A DNA stretch of 64,000 bases from Marinospirillum insulare DSM 21763 (GCF_000686905.1 NZ_JMLW01000017.1:1-64000), one strand, 5' to 3'; shown: positions 44,492 through 55,175, numbered from the stretch's first letter. Numbers and translations: made by a program. The notes: generated by a model from the letters alone, not told the origin.

Positions 44492-45609
44492 TAAGGCTCT
44501 ACCTGTCCTAGAGCAGAGGAAGCAGAATCCTCATGCAAGTACAAAGTTTGGGTTGGGAAGGCTATATCTGCACCTTCATTACTAATAATGTCGTAAATAC
44601 CTAAAAGGACATTTTGCTTAATGCCGTGATAATCAACCCAGTTAGTGGTTTTAGTAAACGTATAAATAAAAAACTGTAAAGAAGAGGGGCCATAGGTATT
44701 AAAATTAACGATTAAAGTGCGGTTTTCTGTTTCCATGTCTGGATGATCAATCAAGAATTGACGCACCTTTTCAATAATCGCAGGCATTTTGTCGGCATCA
44801 CTATAGCGTATTCCGATCGTTTCATTAATACGACGATTGAACATACGTGAAGGGTTTTCTACCGCTATGCTAGCAAAAACAGCATTAGGTACATAAAGAG
44901 GGCGTTGATCGAAAGTTCTAATGCGAGTTAAGCGCCAACCTATTTCTTCAACCGTGCCTTCTATTTCTCTGTCGGGTGAGCGTATCCAGTCACCCACTAC
45001 AAATGGGCGGTCTAAATAAATAACCAAGGCACCAAAAAAGTTGGCTAGCAGGTCTCTTGCCGCAAAACCCACAGCTATACCACCTACACCACCAAATGCC
45101 AGTACCCCAGAAACTGAAAAGCCTAGGGTTTGTAATAAAACCAGCGCTGTGGTGATAATAGTGGATGCTTTAAGTAGCTTACTAATGGCTTTAGCGGTGG
45201 TTAAGTCTAAGGGTTTTTTTAATGCGCCTGGCTTGGTTAAACGTAATTCCATACCCCGAATAAAACGCAGTAGGAACCAAGCAATTAGAATAATAACCAC
45301 AGAACGCCTTGCTACATCTATAAGCTCGGCCATATCTAGGGTTGAATGGATATTCACTATATTGAACGCAAGCAATAAACCCTGTGCCCATATAAATGCA
45401 CTAATCGGCTTGCGAGCCGCATCTAAAAACAAGTCATCCCAAATATTGCTTGTTTTTTCAAACTTTTGTTGCAGCTTATTCATAAAGCGATTAGCAAAAA
45501 AATTAATCACTAGAGCAACAAATACTACAATAAATACTTGGATTATCCAGGCGTAATCGATAGGTATAACGCCACCTAATGAAGAGACTGTGTGTAAAAT
45601 ATCATTCAT
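44491..45609 (-). CDS. MscS-family mechanosensitive channel
   Basis: 372 residues. Four or five N-terminal helices, then the MscS pore helix and beta domain: GVLAFGGVGGIAVGFAARDL, LANFFGALVIYLDRPFVVGD, GTVEEIGWRLTRIRTFDQRP and VYVPNAVF-type YVPNAVFASIAVENPSRMFN. This is the small-conductance fold that opens under membrane tension during hypo-osmotic shock. It is longer at the N-terminus than E. coli MscS (286 residues), nearer YnaI/YbdG types. Confidence 0.92.
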   Translation of the reverse strand: MNDILHTVSSLGGVIPIDYAWIIQVFIVVFVALVINFFANRFMNKLQQKFEKTSNIWDDLFLDAARKPISAFIWAQGLLLAFNIVNIHSTLDMAELIDVARRSVVIILIAWFLLRFIRGMELRLTKPGALKKPLDLTTAKAISKLLKASTIITTALVLLQTLGFSVSGVLAFGGVGGIAVGFAARDLLANFFGALVIYLDRPFVVGDWIRSPDREIEGTVEEIGWRLTRIRTFDQRPLYVPNAVFASIAVENPSRMFNRRINETIGIRYSDADKMPAIIEKVRQFLIDHPDMETENRTLIVNFNTYGPSSLQFFIYTFTKTTNWVDYHGIKQNVLLGIYDIISNEGADIAFPTQTLYLHEDSASSALGQVEP

Positions 45610-45627
45610 CGTCTTGCCTTTTTAATG

Positions 45628-46662
45628 TTAAGTAAGCAGGTGCAATACTGACTGCAAATCTTTAGCCACTAAATGCTCTGCTAACTGCCTTGCTAACAAG
45701 GCCTCAGGTGATTCTAACCAATTATTACTGCTAGCAGGCTGGGCTTTTAAAGCAGCAATTTTATTACAAGGTTCAAAATCTTGCGTTTCTAACCAGTCTA
45801 AAACTTCTAATGCAGCTTTAGGGTTATTACAAACCAGAACTTGATCGCAGCCAGCTTTAAGTGCTGCTGCCGCACGTTGTGGAAAACTACCCGCTTGGCT
45901 TGCACCTTCCATTGCCAGATCATCACTAAAGATCATGCCTGTAAAATTAAGCTCTTTACGTAATTTGGTTAACCAAACCTTTGAAAAACCTGCTGGCTGA
46001 GTATCTACTTGAGTATAAATAATGTGTGCGGGCATGATGCCTTGCACCTGTGCTGCCAGTGCAACAAAGGGTTTCAGGCAGCTAGTTTGAATGTCTTCAA
46101 GGCTACGGCTATCTAAAGGTATGCAATTATGTGAATCACCAGTGACATAGCCATGACCAGGAAAATGTTTAGCGGTAGCGGCCATACCCGACTGTTGCAT
46201 GCCCTGAATAAAAGCTTGGGCTAGGTCTATAAGTGAAGGAATATCACTGGCAAAGGCTCGATCACCAATAACTTCACTGGTTTGGTAGTCAATATCTAAA
46301 ACGGGCGCAAAGCTTATATCTAAGCCAACCTCTATCACTTCAGCAGCCATTAACTGACCAAGAAGCCGTGCAGTGGTGAGTGCTGCTTCTTGATTCAACT
46401 CGTAAAGCCTACCAAGTTCACGCATTGCGGGTAAAAGAGTAAAGCCTTGTTTAAGCCTTTGTACTCTACCGCCTTCTTGATCGACAGCTAAAAGTAAGTC
46501 TGGGCGAATGGAGCGTATTTCAGCACTAAGCGCAGCCACTTGGGCTGCGTCTTGTATATTGCGGGAAAAAAGAATGACACCACCCACCAAGGGCCTTGTC
46601 AGTAATTGCTCTTCTGCTGGCGTTAGGTGCAAGCCTTGCAGGTCAAGCATAAGTTTAGACAT
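45628..46662 (-). CDS. nagZ: Beta-N-acetylhexosaminidase NagZ
   Basis: 344 residues, glycoside hydrolase family 3. LVGGVILFSRNIQDAAQVAA, LLLAVDQEGGRVQRLKQGFT, the catalytic loop AATAKHFPGHGYVTGDSHNC (histidine and aspartate) and the nucleophile in GMIFSDDLAMEGASQAGSFP are all in place. It trims GlcNAc from anhydromuropeptides in cytosolic peptidoglycan recycling. Same direction as ppiD, 11 nt apart. Confidence 0.96.
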   Translation of the reverse strand: MSKLMLDLQGLHLTPAEEQLLTRPLVGGVILFSRNIQDAAQVAALSAEIRSIRPDLLLAVDQEGGRVQRLKQGFTLLPAMRELGRLYELNQEAALTTARLLGQLMAAEVIEVGLDISFAPVLDIDYQTSEVIGDRAFASDIPSLIDLAQAFIQGMQQSGMAATAKHFPGHGYVTGDSHNCIPLDSRSLEDIQTSCLKPFVALAAQVQGIMPAHIIYTQVDTQPAGFSKVWLTKLRKELNFTGMIFSDDLAMEGASQAGSFPQRAAAALKAGCDQVLVCNNPKAALEVLDWLETQDFEPCNKIAALKAQPASSNNWLESPEALLARQLAEHLVAKDLQSVLHLLT

Positions 46663-46673
46663 AACTGGGTAAC

Positions 46674-48533
46674 CTAGCGCAGAATGATTTTGGCATCACG
46701 CTCTAGCTGCTGCACAAAGCTATTTTGCATACGATAGCTCTGCTCTTCTTGTAAAGCTAAGCTAAGCTGACTTACTTCTGCTTCGTTACTAGACAACTCA
46801 CCTTGAGTTACCTGGTGCAACTCAATAATCACTGAATCACCATTGATTAGGCTAAGGCTAGTGGTTGGCTTGGCTAGACTTAAACGAAAAGCTGCTTGAT
46901 TGATATCAGCTAAAACTTGAGAAGCATTGCGTGTAGCTTTGTTGACTGACTGCCAATCGCCCGCCACTTCTTCTTGAGCTTGAAGTTTATCTAGCTGCTG
47001 TTGGGCAAGCTTACTAACTAGTTCGCTAGCTTTTTGCTGTTTGAGTTCTGCTGTTACTGCCTCACTCACTTCTTCAAGTGCTTGCTGCTCTTGTGGCTGG
47101 TAGGTTTCACGGCCGGCAATTAAATAACGACCATCCGCTAGTGCTAGGGGTTGGGTTAACCAGCCATCTTTTATAAGGTCATCAGCAAAAATAGCTTTAC
47201 TAACTTTAGACTCAGCCCAAATGCCTTTTAACTTGCCTCTAACTAACCAATCACTGAGCTGAACCTCTAGGTCGGCTGCCTCAGCAACACTGGCTAGGTT
47301 ATCTGAACTAAAGCTTAGGTTGGTTAGTTCTTCTAGTTTTTCGCTGGTTGCATTGCGTAGCGGTTGCGCTATTACTCGCTCAACCAATTCTGGACGCAGT
47401 GTTTCAAAAGCAGGCAGTTCAGGCTCTTGTTTATCGGTAAGCTGAATAAGGTGTAAACCAAACTCTGTTTCAATTACGTTTGATAGGTCACCCGGTTGTT
47501 CTAGGGCAAATAAAGCTTCTTCAAAGCTAGCATTTAAACTACCTGCCTGAATACGACCCAGTTTACCGCCTTGTTTGGCAGTAGCGATATCTTCAGATAC
47601 TTCTGCCGCTTGGGTTGCAAAGTCTGCACCCGCTTGAATTTTTTCTTTTACTGCCTCTAGGCGCTCTTGAGCTTGTTGCTTTTCTGCTGCCGTAGAATAA
47701 GTAAGTAGGATATGGGCTGCTGAATAATCACTTTGTTGATTTTGCAGGCTGCTGATGTAGCGCTCGTATTCAGCCTTCAGCTCTGCTTCGCTAGGATTAA
47801 ACTGCTTGGCCAGCTGGCTAGGATCAAAAATCAAATAGTTAAGTCTTAGCTGTTCGGGGGTTTGAAAATTTTGTGCCTGTTGCTGATAAAAATTTTCAAT
47901 TTCTTCAGGCGTTACTTCTACCTGACTTAAATAGCTTTGGGTAGGAATAATTTTGTAACGGTAGTCGCGTTTTTGCCCAATTAACAGCTGAAACTCCTCC
48001 ACTTCGTTGGCAAGTATAAATTCACTAGCCGACAAACCACCTAGAAGCTGTTGGGCTAAAATATCTTGTTTTAACTGGGCTCTAAAAGCTTGAGGCGACA
48101 AACCTTGCTGAGCAATAAGCTGAGAGAACCTGTCTTGCTGAAAGCGGCCTTCTTCGTCTTGAAAAGAGCTAATGCGTACTATCTGCCTTTCTAGCTGACG
48201 GTCACCCACCTGCATATTGAGCTGCTGTACTTTTTGCTGAACGAGCTGCTCTTGAATGATTTGGTTCAGAGCAAATTGACGCAGTAAATTCATATCTAGC
48301 TGGTCGGTATCGATTTGACCTTGCTGCTGCAGCTGTCGCATTTGCTGTTGAGCGACCTGGTCAACCTGAAACTGGCTGATTGATTCACTGTTTACTTTCG
48401 CCACTTCATTGGGATCACCACGCATGGCAGTGAAGAGTGAATCCATTCCCCATAAGGAGAAGGCAATGGCTATTAAACCTACTAAAAAGTAGGCAACTAT
48501 TCCTTTGGATCTTTCTCTAATTTTTACCAGCAT
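46674..48533 (-). CDS. ppiD: Periplasmic folding chaperone / foldase PpiD
   Basis: 619 residues. A single N-terminal helix (GIVAYFLVGLIAIAFSLWGM) anchors a SurA-N-like chaperone domain rich in glutamine. A parvulin domain lies near residues 265-360 (YSAAHILLTYSTAAEKQQAQ, ATAKQGGKLGRIQAGSLNAS, ETEFGLHLIQLTDKQ), followed by a C-terminal helper domain. PpiD assists outer-membrane proteins leaving the Sec translocon. It follows hupB, as in E. coli (lon-hupB-ppiD). Confidence 0.95.
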   Translation of the reverse strand: MLVKIRERSKGIVAYFLVGLIAIAFSLWGMDSLFTAMRGDPNEVAKVNSESISQFQVDQVAQQQMRQLQQQGQIDTDQLDMNLLRQFALNQIIQEQLVQQKVQQLNMQVGDRQLERQIVRISSFQDEEGRFQQDRFSQLIAQQGLSPQAFRAQLKQDILAQQLLGGLSASEFILANEVEEFQLLIGQKRDYRYKIIPTQSYLSQVEVTPEEIENFYQQQAQNFQTPEQLRLNYLIFDPSQLAKQFNPSEAELKAEYERYISSLQNQQSDYSAAHILLTYSTAAEKQQAQERLEAVKEKIQAGADFATQAAEVSEDIATAKQGGKLGRIQAGSLNASFEEALFALEQPGDLSNVIETEFGLHLIQLTDKQEPELPAFETLRPELVERVIAQPLRNATSEKLEELTNLSFSSDNLASVAEAADLEVQLSDWLVRGKLKGIWAESKVSKAIFADDLIKDGWLTQPLALADGRYLIAGRETYQPQEQQALEEVSEAVTAELKQQKASELVSKLAQQQLDKLQAQEEVAGDWQSVNKATRNASQVLADINQAAFRLSLAKPTTSLSLINGDSVIIELHQVTQGELSSNEAEVSQLSLALQEEQSYRMQNSFVQQLERDAKIILR

Positions 48534-48596
48534 GTAGCTCTCAATTCAGGCAAAGGTTATTGGATATCGTTTAATGGTGGATTATAGCTTTTTGAT

Positions 48597-48622
48597 AAAA
48601 AAAACGCACCTAGTCGGTGCGC
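48597..48622 (-). terminator. Intrinsic terminator of hupB
   Basis: On the minus strand CGCACC-GACTA-GGTGCG forms a 6-bp stem (48605-48621) followed by eight T residues. Confidence 0.9.
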
Positions 48623-48646
48623 TTTGATGTGTCGTCTGATTTAAAA

Positions 48647-48919
48647 TCAGTTAACAGCGTCTTTTAGACCCTTACCTGCTTTAAAGCTAGGTACTCTGGC
48701 AGCTTTAATAGTAATTGGCAGACCAGTCTTAGGGTTACGACCTTGACGTTCTGCACGATCTTTAACACTAAAAGTACCGAAGCCAACTAAAGAAACACTG
48801 TCACCCTGCTGTAGTGCTTCGCTTACGGCATCAATTAAGGCATCAAGCGCACGGCCTGCAGATGCTTTAGGAAGATCTGCTTTAGTTGCTATTGCATCAA
48901 TTAGTTCTGATTTATTCAC
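48647..48919 (-). CDS. hupB: HU-beta DNA-binding protein
   Basis: 90 residues from the GTG at 48919 ([20 protein letters not shown]), which has GGGGTGGAAG directly upstream; longer frames add non-family residues. The DNA-binding arm is [20 protein letters not shown], and the tail [19 protein letters not shown] is standard. It is a histone-like protein that bends DNA. Located after lon. Confidence 0.97.
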   Translation of the reverse strand: MNKSELIDAIATKADLPKASAGRALDALIDAVSEALQQGDSVSLVGFGTFSVKDRAERQGRNPKTGLPITIKAARVPSFKAGKGLKDAVN

Positions 48920-49082
48920 ACTTCCACCCCTTTTTTTGGTTTTAACACGCTTCTGTTCCATAAAGATTTGGCTCAAGGTCCAGAATGCAAGGTTTACTAC
49001 TTATATTAAATTAACCATACGGCCGGTATCTTAGCCTTTAATATAACCGTATGGAAATACCTAAAAGCAATTATTTAGGATT

Positions 49083-51518
49083 TTAATGCGTTCCGGGCCG
49101 TAATTCTGCATTTTTTTCGTCTGCAAGTGTCGCTACCTTGGCTGGCAAAGGTGTTGGTATGGCTTCTAAAGCAATATCGAGCACTTGATCTATCCATTCT
49201 ACTGGCACTATTTCTAAAGGACCTTTGATGCTGTCAGGAATTTCTTTAAGGTCTCTTTCGTTGTCTTGAGGAATTAAAACGGTTTTAATTCCCCCACGAC
49301 GCGCTGCCAGTAGTTTTTCTTTTAAACCACCAATCTGCATCACTTCGCCACGCAGGTTGATTTCACCAGTCATAGCTACGTCTGCACGAACAGGAATACC
49401 CGTAAATGCTGATACTAATGCAGTACACATGCTGATACCAGCACTAGGGCCATCTTTGGGTGTGGCACCTTCGGGTGCGTGAATATGAATGTCTTGCTTT
49501 TCAAATTCTGCTGGGTCTATGCCTAAGCTTTGACTACGGCTACGCACCACTGTAAGCGCTGCCTGTATGGACTCTTGCATAACATCGCCTAGGGAGCCTG
49601 TTCTAACTAATTTGGCTTTACCCGGCATAATAGCGGCTTCTATACTCAGCAGCTCACCACCTACGCTTGTCCAGGCTAAACCGGTCACACGACCCACCTG
49701 ATTATCTGCATCAGCTAAGCCGTACTTGTACTTACGCACACCTAGGTATTTCTCTATTGCTGCGGCATCAATTTTAACAGGGGCTTCTGCTTTACCTTCG
49801 CCCAGCTCACGCACAACCTTACGACAAACACGCGTAATTTGCCTTTCTAGCTCTCGCACCCCAGCTTCACGGCTAAAGTAGCGAATAATTTCTAGTAGGG
49901 CTTCTGGAGTAAACTCGGCTTCTTTAGCTTTAAGGCCTGAGTTTTCCATCTGCTTAGGTACTAGGTAGCGCTCGGCTATATTACTTTTTTCGTCTTCGGT
50001 GTAGCCAGGCAGGCGCACCACTTCCATACGGTCTAACAAGGGCGCAGGAATGTTCATTGAGTTGGCGGTACAAATAAACATGACTTCAGATAAGTCATAG
50101 TCTACTTCTAGGTAGTGGTCATTAAATTTGCTGTTTTGTTCTGGGTCTAACACTTCTAGCAGTGCAGAAGAAGGGTCTCCACGGTGATCCATACCCATCT
50201 TGTCGATTTCGTCTAACAAGAAGAGCGGGTTTTTAACCCCCACTTTGGAGATTTTTTGAACCAGCTTACCTGGCATGGAGCCAATATAAGTACGGCGATG
50301 ACCTCTAATTTCTGCTTCGTCTCTTACGCCACCCAAAGCCATGCGTACATATTTGCGGTTAACAGCGCGAGCTATAGACTGACCTAAAGAGGTTTTACCT
50401 ACCCCTGGTGGGCCTACAAGGCAAAGCACTGAGCCTTTAATTTTTTTAACCCTTTGCTGAACAGCTAGGTAGTCTAAAATGCGCTCTTTAACTTCTTCTA
50501 AACCATAATGGTCAGCATCAAGTATTTCGCTGGCTTTTTTAAGGTCTATGCTGGCTCTAGAGCGTTTTTTCCACGGCAGGCTTACCATCCAGTCCAGGTA
50601 ACCGCGTACAACGGTTGCCTCGGCTGAGGTGGGTGACATCATTTTTAACTTGTTCAGCTCGGTGGCGGCTTTTTCTTTGGCTTCTGCGGGCATTCCAGCC
50701 GTTTCAATTTTTTTGGTAAGCTGATCAATTTCGTTACCGCTATTGTCTAGATCACCCATTTCTTTTTGAATGGCTTTCATCTGCTCATTCAAATAATACT
50801 CGCGCTGGGTTTTTTCCATTTGCTGCTTTACTCGCGCACGAATGCGCTTTTCAACTTGCAGCAGGTCTATTTCTTCTTCTATTTTGGTCATGAGGCGTTC
50901 AATACGCTCACGAACCTTGTCTAGCTCTAAGAGTTGCTGTTTATCTTTGACGCTTAACAGCATGTGTGCAGAGATGGTGTCAACCATGCGGGTTGGATCA
51001 GCAATGCTTTCTAGGCTGGTAACGACTTCTGCGGGTACTTTTTTAGACAGCTTAACGTACTGCTCAAACTGGCCTAACAATACACGCGTTAAAACTTCTT
51101 GTTCGCGCTCGGTCAGTATTTCGCTTTCTAGCGGCTGACCTTCTGCCATAACATAGTTAACAGCTTCACCTTCCTCATTGGTGCTGTCTTGATAATAAAC
51201 ACGCGTAATTTTTGCGCGGTGACTACCTTCAATAAGCACTTTCACTGTGCCGTCTGGCAAGCGCAATAATTGTAAAATATTGGCTTCTGTTCCTATGCTG
51301 TAAAGATCTTCGAGTTCTGGATCATCTTTTTCAGCATCTTTTTGAGCCAGTAAAAATACTTTTTTGTCTTCTGCCATAGCGGCTTCAAGCGCATGGATAG
51401 ATTTTTCACGCCCCACAAAGAGTGGAATGACCATCTGTGGGTAGACCACTACATCCCTGAGGGGCAATAAGGGCAGCTCTGTTGGAGCGAGCAAATTTGT
51501 TTCTGTTAGCTGCGACAT
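49083..51518 (-). CDS. lon: ATP-dependent Lon protease
   Basis: 811 residues from the ATG at 51518 (AGAGGT upstream); a TTG-led extension to 51542 is rejected. N-terminal LON domain (LPLLPLRDVVVYPQMVIPLF), helical linker, AAA+ domain with Walker A LVGPPGVGKTSLGQSIARAV and FLLDEIDKMGMDHRGDPSSA, and a C-terminal Ser-Lys protease with the serine in PKDGPSAGISMCTALVSAF and the lysine in GGLKEKLLAARRGGI. Lon degrades misfolded proteins and antitoxins, so it is relevant to the toxin systems here. Confidence 0.98.
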   Translation of the reverse strand: MSQLTETNLLAPTELPLLPLRDVVVYPQMVIPLFVGREKSIHALEAAMAEDKKVFLLAQKDAEKDDPELEDLYSIGTEANILQLLRLPDGTVKVLIEGSHRAKITRVYYQDSTNEEGEAVNYVMAEGQPLESEILTEREQEVLTRVLLGQFEQYVKLSKKVPAEVVTSLESIADPTRMVDTISAHMLLSVKDKQQLLELDKVRERIERLMTKIEEEIDLLQVEKRIRARVKQQMEKTQREYYLNEQMKAIQKEMGDLDNSGNEIDQLTKKIETAGMPAEAKEKAATELNKLKMMSPTSAEATVVRGYLDWMVSLPWKKRSRASIDLKKASEILDADHYGLEEVKERILDYLAVQQRVKKIKGSVLCLVGPPGVGKTSLGQSIARAVNRKYVRMALGGVRDEAEIRGHRRTYIGSMPGKLVQKISKVGVKNPLFLLDEIDKMGMDHRGDPSSALLEVLDPEQNSKFNDHYLEVDYDLSEVMFICTANSMNIPAPLLDRMEVVRLPGYTEDEKSNIAERYLVPKQMENSGLKAKEAEFTPEALLEIIRYFSREAGVRELERQITRVCRKVVRELGEGKAEAPVKIDAAAIEKYLGVRKYKYGLADADNQVGRVTGLAWTSVGGELLSIEAAIMPGKAKLVRTGSLGDVMQESIQAALTVVRSRSQSLGIDPAEFEKQDIHIHAPEGATPKDGPSAGISMCTALVSAFTGIPVRADVAMTGEINLRGEVMQIGGLKEKLLAARRGGIKTVLIPQDNERDLKEIPDSIKGPLEIVPVEWIDQVLDIALEAIPTPLPAKVATLADEKNAELRPGTH

Positions 51519-51590
51519 TGCAGTGGACCTCTTAAATTTCAATTCGGCTTATTTCATTCTAAAAAATAGATATGGAGGCTAAAAGCCAAG

Positions 51591-51617
51591 AAAAAAAGGG
51601 CACTCGGCCCTTTTTTT
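51591..51617 (-). terminator. Intrinsic terminator of clpX
   Basis: AAAAAAAGGGCACTCGGCCC TTTTTTT: AAAAAAAGGGC pairs with GCCCTTTTTTT-type sequence around a short loop, ending in seven T on the minus strand. It separates clpX from lon. Confidence 0.9.
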
Positions 51618-51645
51618 ATAACTTCTTGATTTAATGATGAGTTTT

Positions 51646-52926
51646 TTAGTTAATCGGGTTAGCAGCTAACTGTTCTAAATCATCATTTTCATAAAGTAGC
51701 AGCGGTTTAGCTTCACCTTCAACCACTTTTTCATCCACTACGGCTTTAATAACCTGCTTAAGTGATGGTATTTCATACATGGTATCTAGCAAAATGCTTT
51801 CCATAATAGAACGCAAACCACGCGCACCGGTTTTACGTTCTAAGGCTTTTTTCGCTATAGCACGCAGGGCTTCTTCACGGAACTCTAACTCGACACCTTC
51901 CATCTCAAATAGCTGACCATACTGCTTGGTTAACGCATTTTTTGGCTCAGTTAATATTTGAATTAAAGCATCTTCGTCTAGGTGGGTTAGCGTAGCGACT
52001 ACGGGTAGACGACCAATAAACTCTGGAATTAAGCCAAAGCGTACTAAATCTTCTGGCTCTACTTCTAGTAGCGCTTCACCTAAAGCTTCATCTTCTTTTT
52101 TGCTTTTGATTTCTGCACTAAAGCCTATGCCGCCTTTTTCAGTACGGGCACGAATAACTTTATCTAGGCCAGCAAAAGCTCCACCACAGATAAACAGCAT
52201 ATTACTGGTATCTACCTGTAGAAATTCTTGCTGAGGGTGCTTACGGCCACCCTGAGGTGGAACGGAGGCAACCGTACCTTCAATCAGTTTAAGCAAGGCT
52301 TGCTGTACACCTTCACCCGACACATCACGAGTGATGGATGGGTTATCTGATTTACGTGAAATTTTGTCTATTTCATCTATGTAGATAATACCGCGCTCTG
52401 CACGCTCAACATCGTAATCACATTTCTGCAGTAGTTTTTGAATGATGTTTTCTACGTCTTCACCCACATAACCGGCTTCGGTAAGGGTGGTGGCATCTGC
52501 CATAGTAAAGGGTACATTCAACATACGCGCTAAGGTTTCTGCTAACAGTGTTTTACCCGAACCTGTAGGGCCTATGAGCAGAATATTACTTTTACCTAGC
52601 TCTACTGACTGGTCAGTTTTTAGCTGTGACTTAAGGCGCTTGTAGTGATTATAAACTGCTACAGCTAGCACCATTTTGGCGCGATCTTGGCCTATAACGT
52701 AGTCGTCTAGCTGCTCTCGAATTTCTTTAGGCACTGGAAGCTTTTCATTTTCTTCTTCGAGTATTTCTTCTTGAAATTCATTGCTAACTATATCGGTACA
52801 GAGGCTTACGCAGTCATCACATATATAAACAGATGGGCCTGCAATAAGCTTTCTTACTTCGTCTTGGCTTTTACCGCAGAAGGAACAGTATAGAAGCTTT
52901 TCTTTACTTTTTTTGCCGTCGGCCAT
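51646..52926 (-). CDS. clpX: ATP-dependent Clp protease unfoldase ClpX
   Basis: 426 residues. The N-terminal zinc finger has [10 protein letters not shown] and [11 protein letters not shown]. The AAA+ domain has Walker [21 protein letters not shown], Walker [21 protein letters not shown] and the pore/sensor region [20 protein letters not shown]. ClpX unfolds tagged substrates into ClpP. It follows clpP in the same direction. Confidence 0.98.
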   Translation of the reverse strand: MADGKKSKEKLLYCSFCGKSQDEVRKLIAGPSVYICDDCVSLCTDIVSNEFQEEILEEENEKLPVPKEIREQLDDYVIGQDRAKMVLAVAVYNHYKRLKSQLKTDQSVELGKSNILLIGPTGSGKTLLAETLARMLNVPFTMADATTLTEAGYVGEDVENIIQKLLQKCDYDVERAERGIIYIDEIDKISRKSDNPSITRDVSGEGVQQALLKLIEGTVASVPPQGGRKHPQQEFLQVDTSNMLFICGGAFAGLDKVIRARTEKGGIGFSAEIKSKKEDEALGEALLEVEPEDLVRFGLIPEFIGRLPVVATLTHLDEDALIQILTEPKNALTKQYGQLFEMEGVELEFREEALRAIAKKALERKTGARGLRSIMESILLDTMYEIPSLKQVIKAVVDEKVVEGEAKPLLLYENDDLEQLAANPIN

Positions 52927-52996
52927 TATTTACCCCGTTGTCTTCAAAACTTGCCCTATATAAGCCTGCTTGAATTTATTTGCAGGCTATATAAGT

Positions 52997-53614
52997 TTAT
53001 TCTGGACGTTTATCTAATACTGCATCGATTAAGCCATAGTTTACTGCTGCTTCACCGTCCATAAAGTTATCGCGGTCAGTATCTTTGGCAATGGTCTTAA
53101 TGTTTTGACCTGTGTGCAGTGCTAAAAGTTTATTTAACTTGTCACGTATGCCAAGAATTTCACGGGTATGAATTTCTATATCTGAGGCTTGCCCTTGGAA
53201 ACCACCTAAAGGTTGGTGAATCATCATGCGTGAGTTAGGTAAGCAAAAACGCTTTCCTTTGGTGCCACCAGCTAGTAAAAATGCACCCATACTAGCCGCT
53301 TGACCAATACACATGGTTGATACGTTAGGCTTAATAAATTGCATGGTGTCATAAATAGACATGCCTGCAGTAACTGAGCCACCAGGTGAGTTGATATAAA
53401 GGTGAATGTCTTTATCTGGATTTTCAGACTCTAAAAATAGCATCTGCGCCACAATTAGGTTAGCCATGTAATCTTCTACTTGCCCAACAAGGAAAATTAC
53501 GCGTTCTTTTAGGAGGCGCGAGTAGATATCGTAGGAGCGTTCACCACGAGCAGATTGCTCTACTACCATGGGTACTAGGCCACCTGCGTTTTGTATATCT
53601 GATTTATTAAACAT
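52997..53614 (-). CDS. clpP: ATP-dependent Clp protease proteolytic subunit
   Basis: 205 residues with a full catalytic triad: serine in [20 protein letters not shown], histidine in [16 protein letters not shown], and aspartate in [40 protein letters not shown] is the oxyanion-hole strand. The propeptide at the N-terminus is short. It forms the tetradecameric chamber served by ClpX. Confidence 0.98.
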   Translation of the reverse strand: MFNKSDIQNAGGLVPMVVEQSARGERSYDIYSRLLKERVIFLVGQVEDYMANLIVAQMLFLESENPDKDIHLYINSPGGSVTAGMSIYDTMQFIKPNVSTMCIGQAASMGAFLLAGGTKGKRFCLPNSRMMIHQPLGGFQGQASDIEIHTREILGIRDKLNKLLALHTGQNIKTIAKDTDRDNFMDGEAAVNYGLIDAVLDKRPE

Positions 53615-53692
53615 TTTGCATCCCTAATTTACATAATGCCAACTAAACTAACCGAGGTTGAAGATAAATTCCACCAAGATTTAGCCTGAGTA

Positions 53693-53725
53693 TAAAAAAA
53701 AGATCCGGCGTTTTGGCGCCGGATC
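53693..53725 (-). terminator. Intrinsic terminator of tig
   Basis: On the minus strand GATCCGGCG-CCAAAA-CGCCGGATC forms a 9-bp GC-rich stem followed by eight T residues. Confidence 0.95.
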
Positions 53726-53754
53726 AGTTTACAACGCTGTTTTTACTGCAACTT

Positions 53755-55062
53755 TTACTGCTGAGCAGGCATAGCTAGCTCTTTAAAAGTTTTGGTGACA
53801 TCTGTCACTTCTGCTTCTGCTAAAAGCTTTTCAACTACCTGCTGCTCTAACGCTGCGCCTTCAACTTGACGTAGCATTTCAGGGTTGGTTTTGTAGTAAT
53901 CAACCACTTTTTGCGGTTCTTGATAAGACTGAGCCATTTCGTTCAGTAGCTCATCAACAATGGTTTGGTCTGCTTTAATTTCGTTCGCTTTAATGACTTC
54001 ACCAACCAACAAACCTAAAACAACATTGTTTTTAGCTTGATCTTGGAATAAATCACCAGGAATTTGGCTGATATCAAAGTCTTCACCAAGGTTGTACTGT
54101 TGTGCCGCTTGGCGACGCAGGTTGTCGACTTCGTTTTCAACTAGCGCACCAGGTACTTCAATGGGGTTAGCTTTCATTAGTGCTTCAAAAACAGCTTGCT
54201 TGGTTGTGTTACGCAAGGCTTGCTTTAACTGAGCGCCCATGTTTTTGCGTACTTCTTTACGGAAGGCTTCTTCACCGCCTTCACTAACACCAAACTGAGT
54301 GAAAAATTCTTCGTTTAGCTCGGGTAGCTCTTGTGCTTTAACAGCATTAACTTTGCACTTAAAGGTAGCTGCTTTACCAGCCAAGTTGGCTGCTTGGTAA
54401 TCTTCTGGGAAGCTTACTTCGACTTCTTTATCTTCACCTGCTTTGCTACCAACTAGCTGATCTTCAAAACCTGGTATAAAAGAGCTAGAGCCGAGTACTA
54501 GGTCGTAGCTTTCGCCTTTACCGCCTTCAAAAGCTTCGCCATCAATAAAGCCTTCAAAATCGATATTAACCTGGTCGCCGGTTTCAGCTGCTTTGTCTGC
54601 ATCTGCCCACTCAGCACGTTGCTTGCGTAGATCAACAATTAAATCTTCTAAATCTTGGTCATTAATTTCTGCAACAGGACGCTCTACTGTTTCGCCCTCT
54701 AAGCTTTTAAGTTCAATTTCTGGATAAACTTCAAAAGTTGCAGTGAATTCAAAAGGCTTGCCTGCTTCATTAGCAGCACCAGGTTCAATTTCTGGTGTGC
54801 CCGCTGGGTTTAGCTTTTCTTGTGTAACGGCTTCAATGAAGTTACTGCGCATGAGTTCCGAAAGAACATCTTGACGTACACCTTCACCAAAACGACGCTT
54901 AATAACACTCATTGGCACCTTACCTGGGCGGTAACCATCTACCTTAGCCTTGCGTGCGGTGTCTTTAAGGCGTGCTTCAACAGCGGTATCTACCTGCTCT
55001 GCTGGTACCTGAATAGTTACTCGACGCTCCAGCGCGGAAGTCGTTTCTACGGAAACTTGCAT
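53755..55062 (-). CDS. tig: Trigger factor
   Basis: 435 residues from the ATG at 55062, with GAGGA 8 nt upstream. The ribosome-binding tail region opens MQVSVETTSALERRVTIQVP and includes GYRPGKVPMSVIKRRFGEGV, a FRK-like loop. A FKBP-type isomerase domain (residues about 155-245: GDQVNIDFEGFIDGEAFEGG, FIPGFEDQLVGSKAGE) and a helical C-terminal cradle follow. It chaperones nascent chains at the ribosome. First of the tig-clpP-clpX-lon-hupB-ppiD series. Confidence 0.98.
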   Translation of the reverse strand: MQVSVETTSALERRVTIQVPAEQVDTAVEARLKDTARKAKVDGYRPGKVPMSVIKRRFGEGVRQDVLSELMRSNFIEAVTQEKLNPAGTPEIEPGAANEAGKPFEFTATFEVYPEIELKSLEGETVERPVAEINDQDLEDLIVDLRKQRAEWADADKAAETGDQVNIDFEGFIDGEAFEGGKGESYDLVLGSSSFIPGFEDQLVGSKAGEDKEVEVSFPEDYQAANLAGKAATFKCKVNAVKAQELPELNEEFFTQFGVSEGGEEAFRKEVRKNMGAQLKQALRNTTKQAVFEALMKANPIEVPGALVENEVDNLRRQAAQQYNLGEDFDISQIPGDLFQDQAKNNVVLGLLVGEVIKANEIKADQTIVDELLNEMAQSYQEPQKVVDYYKTNPEMLRQVEGAALEQQVVEKLLAEAEVTDVTKTFKELAMPAQQ

Positions 55063-55175
55063 GGACAATCCTCGTTAAACATTTCTTGGTGTTTTATTAA
55101 ATGGTTTTATCTAAGTGAATAGTAAGCAAAGGGGGGATTTTAAGAGTTACTGTCGCTTGCAGCAAGCCTTAATGC

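Noticed and set aside
48920-48976. Upstream start for hupB giving 109 residues
   Set aside because: The added residues ([19 protein letters not shown]) are not part of HU, and the GTG at 48919 has a strong ribosome site.
51519-51590. Heat-shock (sigma-32) promoter for lon
   Set aside because: CCTCCATAT resembles the -10 half, but no CTTGAA stands at the right distance.
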